Position numbers and translations under genes: made by a program. The notes beneath the pieces were generated by a model. The model searched no databases. It was given only the letters and a program-made list of their open reading frames with translations, and was not told the DNA's origin. 64,000 nt of DNA, from contig SCFE01000120.1 of assembly GCA_004352715.1 (NCBI GenBank), positions 1,310,665 through 1,374,664 on the forward strand, in the 5' to 3' direction. Of this stretch, positions 60,390 to 64,000 are shown one piece after another; the stretch's first letter is position 1; each line of letters starts with the position of its first letter. This DNA comes from Hofstenia miamia. Taxonomy: Eukaryota > Xenacoelomorpha > Acoela.

Positions 60390-60700
60390 TTTCTAGACAG
60401 GTTTATGTCGAAGGTGTTGTCATTGCGACTTGTTCAGATTGTGCTAATCGACAATTGATCGCGGATAACATTCAATGGTTTTCTGATGAGAAAAGAAGTA
60501 TAGAAGACATATTTGGCTAAAAAGGGGTTGCATATGTCGGTAGTTATTGTAGTAAATGATTGCCAATCACATTCGTTTCTAGCCTGAAGATGCTGTGATT
60601 TTAAATCAAGTTTAAGATCGTTTTAATGTTGGCACTGTGGAATTAACTGATGAATTGGAAGTTGCCTCATATATTCCTGTAGAAAACAAAGCTTCTTGAT
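60390..60700 (+). pseudogene. DNL-type zinc finger (Zim17/DNLZ-like) fragment, interrupted
   Basis: After a good splice acceptor (TTTCTAGACAG ending 60400), 60401-60520 encodes VYVEGVVIATCSDCANRQ, then LIADNIQWFSDEKRSIEDI and FG, followed by TAA. The signature 'GVVIxxCxxCxNxHxIADNxxWFxDxxxxxIEEI' is the second half of the DNL zinc finger of the mitochondrial Hsp70 escort protein, which keeps matrix Hsp70 soluble. C at 60431 and C at 60440 are the second zinc pair; the first pair (CKxC) would be in an upstream exon, not found. Beyond the TAA the frame continues KGVAYV. At 60583, after another acceptor-like TTTCTAG, PEDAVILNQV, a stop, then DRFNVGTVELTDELEVASYI follows to TGA at about 60700. 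Two in-frame stops suggest a pseudogene or sequence errors. Confidence 0.65.
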
Positions 60701-60980
60701 ATTGGTTTTAACATGCGCTTTTTTTGAAACTCATTTGTTCATTATTTGATGTTTGTTATTAAACGTTGATTAATAAATCGTTATTAAAATAATTAATTGC
60801 AATTAAATTCAATGTTAAACGAAAATAAGATGAGGAAAGATATTCTTGATTTAGCGATTTTACTTACAATTTGGAAAACTGATAAATCTTAAAATAGCGT
60901 CAATAAATGTAAAAATTAAAAAATACATGCGATATATAAAAGAAAGTTTTCTTTTCAGCGTACGGATATTATTGTCCACA
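60701..60980. other. AT-rich spacer
   Basis: No feature recognised. Confidence 0.5.
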
Positions 60981-61350
60981 GATGACCTTTAGTTTTAGAA
61001 TTAATTCCCGAAACTGTTTTAAGTTTTTAATGCATTTGATCTCTTGAGGGAATTCATTCCATTTTTTTATTGCAATATTTATTAATGAATGTTGTTTATT
61101 TATAGATTTATATTAGTCTTAGTAAATATTTTGTTCTTTCGTTGAATTTTTTAAAAATTTTGGAATATCTACGTTATATAAAGGTGGAATTAATTTCGCA
61201 TTTTTACGAAACCTAGTGGCGATGTTTATGTGGATCAACCTTTTAGGACTTGGGATTTTGTAACAAATGTATTTTTCAAAGCACTTGAATTTTGTTTTAC
61301 ACACATTAATGCACTTAGCAATACGATCTATAAATGAAATAGTCAAAATT
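60980..61350 (-). mobile_element. LINE C-terminal fragment
   Basis: Minus-strand 61346-61119 gives SPKRLIHINIATRFRKNAKL and IPKFLKNSTKEQ. In the same frame beyond two stops come INKQHSLINIAIKKWNEFPQ and EIKCIKNLKQFRELILKLK. 'TRxxxx... K-S... WNxLPxxIKxxxxLxxFKxxLK' is the typical end of CR1/Jockey-group LINE proteins. Two stops break it, so this is a 5'-truncated dead copy. Confidence 0.7.
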
Positions 61351-61689
61351 GTAGCTTTGTACTCATAAAATAATAAATTTAATAAATAAAAAACAGATAA
61401 ATTATAAAATTCATTTAATACTCAAAAATGAAAGTAAAACGAAATTTTGTATTTTACAATAACTTCCATTTACAATGTTAATGTATGCACTATAGACGTT
61501 TAATTGACTCAAAGTTCAATGCTCACATGAATATAAGTGAGAAAACTAGCCATAGATATAAAAAGTATGGCACTATTAGTTAGGCAATTACCACCTTGTG
61601 GGATAATTCAAATCAAAAGTTTTTAAAAGAATCTTTCAATATTAGCGGGCGAGCATAGGCCCGCACATCATAAATCTGATTCGTGGCTT

Positions 61690-62240
61690 CTGCCAAAGGA
61701 CGTCTAGTTTACTCGATATCAAACAAGGTGTTCTTCAAATAACTGTCGGAGGTATATTTCTCTATAATAGTACATGCAACCAATGACATTTGTGTTTCTG
61801 CAAATTACTTAAATGGTCTCGCCACTTATGCGGATGACAATACACCTCTTATTCATATTCCTGACAAGGTTGGTCGTGATGACAATGCAACGCAGATTCG
61901 CAATGAATACAAAATTTAATCAAAAAATCGCTGTCAGCTACAAGTGTAAAGAGCTCATTATTAACGGAAGGAGGGAGGGAACGCCCAATTGTTAAACAGA
62001 TAGATTTTATTAAAAGAGCAGGCCAAATAAAGTTTCTGGGGTTCATGTTTGACGACAAACTTTCTTTTAAAGAGCAGATTGCAATATCAGTAAAAAAATG
62101 CTATGCAATTAGTTATAAGCTTTTCCGCTGGAAAATCTCAATATCATCCTTTGAATTACTTATTACTAACAGCAGTCTACTATGCTATAAGTCACCCGAG
62201 ACACAGAAAAGCTGGGCCAGGGCGGTCAAGATGATATAGG
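61690..62240 (+). mobile_element. LINE reverse transcriptase fragment with YADD
   Basis: In shifting frames: SDIKQGVLQ-like text at 61720, NDICVSANYLNGLATYADDN with YADD at 61827-61838, then IKRAGQIKFLGFMFDDKLSF and KEQIAISVKKCYAISYKLFR (62003-62130). These are motifs B and C and the start of the thumb ('xxFLGxxxDxxLxxxxHI') of a non-LTR reverse transcriptase. The stretch between motif C and the thumb is damaged. The text SKFNAHMNISEKT at about 61515 resembles a thumb from a second, partial copy. Confidence 0.75.
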
Positions 62241-62772
62241 TAGCGCAACATATTCCCTAATAGATTTTATTGCTCTATTCAATGCCATTGATACTTTTTG
62301 AAATGAATGTCTATTAATTATTTAATTCAATGTTTATGCTTGTTTAAGTGATTTGTGCATATTTTTCTGTGATGGCGCTATTCAAATAAACTATCCAGTT
62401 ATTTAATTGTAAACATTTATTTGAATAAAGAATATCTTATCTTAATATATCAAACATTAAAAGCCAAAAACATTTTCTGTGCTCATTATTCAGAGCTAGT
62501 TTCATGTTTCTAAATCTCTATAACATCGAAATGTAAAATTGAAAAGCACAATTTGCTTGAATTGAAATATATTTAAAAAGGAAAAATTGCATTGCAAGTT
62601 TCAAAATTTAATCCATAAAGTCATTCACTGTTCAAAAATGAATTAAATATTTGAAAATAAAAAATTTGCATATTTACAAAAATATTAATATTACGATAAA
62701 TTAAAGATTTACTAAGGCAATAGACAATATGAATTTTAAATAAATCTATAAGTAGATACAAGTGATGTATTA
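62241..62772. other. AT-rich spacer (probable 3' UTR side of the EEP exon)
   Basis: No coding region. It lies directly downstream (minus strand) of the nuclease exon stop and may contain its 3' UTR. On the minus strand AATAAA-type signals are too common in this AT-rich sequence to choose one. Confidence 0.4.
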
Positions 62773-63313
62773 TCATTGTTGATTACTTTCAATCAACATG
62801 GCAGCAATGACGGTTGAATGATCAGAGATATTTCGTGTATTTTCTCTCTTTGTCTTAATGACATCGTAATCTATAAATTGAAGATTTTTCCCAAACACAT
62901 AGTCGATTAAATCCGTGGATGAATCATCAAAACCATTAAAGGTAGGAGTAAGGTTGTGGGAAACATCATGAGCACACGACATGTGTTTCTTCATAACAAG
63001 AACTTCTTCAGTGGATGGCCCAGCATTGAAGTCCCCACAAATCAAAGTAGGTCCGTTGAACGGAGACACAAGATCACATAGTCGGTTAGCGCTAAATACT
63101 CGTGCCTCAGCGCACATGTGATCTAAATGTGTGTTAACTAAATGCAGTTCAAAACCCTTGACTTTGTGTTTAAATAGACCGTGTGTATAAATTCTTGAAC
63201 ACAAGGCACCTGGGTATCTAGAGCCCATAACTTCAGGTGTTTCGGATAACCAACACGTTTCTTCCATTAATAACGAATACTGGTAGTTGTAAAAAATTGG
63301 GTTGTATTCACCA
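62773..63313 (-). CDS. Endonuclease/exonuclease/phosphatase-family protein, C-terminal exon
   Basis: The exon starts after the acceptor TTTTGCAG (minus strand) with GGT GAA: GEYNPIFYNYQYSLLMEETC, WLSETPEVMGS, and ends at a stop after ESNQQ, with no internal stop. Numbering from the internal methionine at 63267, NTHLDH is at 45-50, GDFN at 78-81, TFNG at 109-112, IDYVF at 121-125 and SDH at 148-150. These are the metal-binding and catalytic blocks of the EEP superfamily. The arrangement GEYNPIFY...WLSETPE...NTHLDH is that of the bacterial-type EEP hydrolases (YafD-like), not of LINE endonucleases, whose text differs. The N-terminal motif with the catalytic glutamate ('xxQE') is absent and would lie on an upstream exon beyond 64000. 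Substrate unknown. It is probably an active host gene; its composition is less AT-rich than the flanks. Confidence 0.8.
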
Positions 63314-64000
63314 CTGCAAAATAAAGTTGTTTTGAACTAGTCAATACCGTTATTTGATATTTTGCTACTAGTGAACTGTAGAACTAAGATATCGACAAAT
63401 TCAGAGGCAACAATTTTAAAAATTAGATAAGGATCTACTACATAAATTTTCTTTAAATATTTTTCGAAATTCAATAATTGATAGGGCAGCACTTAAATAA
63501 GAAAATCAGTTAGCAAATTAAAACAGGCAGCGTTGTATCCGGGCGATGGTTTAAAATTTAATTGCTACTGCAATTTAATGAACACCAATATGAGTTACAA
63601 ATGAAACAATGAGCACTACAGAATTATTGACTTAATATGGTATGGAATCAAATAAATTTCATTGTATAAATAGCTTCAATTGGCAACCAATTCGTATTTA
63701 AATTACTTTTTGAATAGATTAAAAAAGTAGAATTAGCGAAAACCAAAAATTTACAATGTAAATATTTTAAGAGTAAACTTTAAAAAACGCAATATACTCA
63801 ATTTATGAATTCTTAAAAAAATTTAGAAATAGGAAATGCTGTAAAATTCTACTAAAACAATGATTGTGCTATTGCTGTATTTGAACAATAGATCTCGTGC
63901 TATATTTAGTTAAAAACAAGTATTAGTCATAAGATACGACCTGTTCACACCCAATTAACTTTATTTCGAAGTGGCATAGTAGGCTATTTTACCTTCCTTC
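63314..64000. other. Probable intron of the EEP gene
   Basis: AT-rich sequence upstream (minus strand) of the nuclease exon. I found no further exon carrying the missing N-terminal motif, so the preceding exon is likely outside the window. Confidence 0.45.

Noticed and set aside
62773-63313. LINE apurinic-type endonuclease domain
   Set aside because: The text GEYNPIFY...WLSETPE...NTHLDH fits YafD-type hydrolases; no reverse transcriptase follows on that strand and the frame is intact with a splice acceptor.
1-64000. CRISPR arrays, rRNA genes, bacterial operons or promoters
   Set aside because: No direct-repeat/spacer arrays, no rRNA signature, and the sequence has eukaryotic intron and transposon structure throughout.

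Overview
This is eukaryotic, non-vertebrate animal DNA: strongly AT-rich, full of (TA)n microsatellites, with spliced-looking exons and many degraded transposons. Two short TTAGGG/CCCTAA tracts fit an animal with TTAGGG telomeres, but the species cannot be fixed from the sequence. Three N gaps (1-117, 969-1520, 34529-35528) and five isolated single Ns mark assembly joins. At two of the single Ns a block of 248 or 647 bp is repeated exactly across the N, so those duplications are probably assembly overlaps and not biology.

Regions 3.5-7.2, 19.7-20.7, 27-30.2, 36.6-38.6, 40.5-41.4 and 60.9-62.3 kb hold pieces of at least three non-LTR retrotransposon lineages. One is an RLE-type family (YMDDL reverse transcriptase, zinc knuckle, RRPD endonuclease) seen in several separate fragments; one of these follows a tRNA-derived SINE head set between TAA repeats. 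The second is a CR1/L2-like family with YADDT, and the third comprises other LINE scraps. A Penelope-like element (24.6-25.6 kb, minus) has a degenerate hammerhead-like motif beyond its 3' end. DNA transposon relics include P-element/THAP9-like (18-19.6 kb), three Tc1/mariner-type copies (about 10.2, 29.2 and 54 kb), a piggyBac-like element with TTAA target (54.4-55.2 kb), and a series of short hAT-like elements, two with perfect 8-bp target-site duplications.

The most intact protein gene is a single-exon 933-residue reverse transcriptase (57.5-60.3 kb) with a C-terminal zinc knuckle and PD-(D/E)xK-like nuclease. A one-base frameshift hides its last 45 or so residues, which continue in another frame to 60389. 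Eleven bases after that hidden stop begins an exon-like segment encoding the second half of a DNL-type zinc finger (mitochondrial Hsp70 escort protein, Zim17/DNLZ), itself interrupted by a stop.

The only clean candidate host exon is at 62773-63313 on the minus strand: the C-terminal three quarters of an endonuclease/exonuclease/phosphatase-family enzyme, preceded by a good splice acceptor. Its first exon must lie beyond the window. Everything else is AT-rich intergenic or intronic sequence without recognisable genes.
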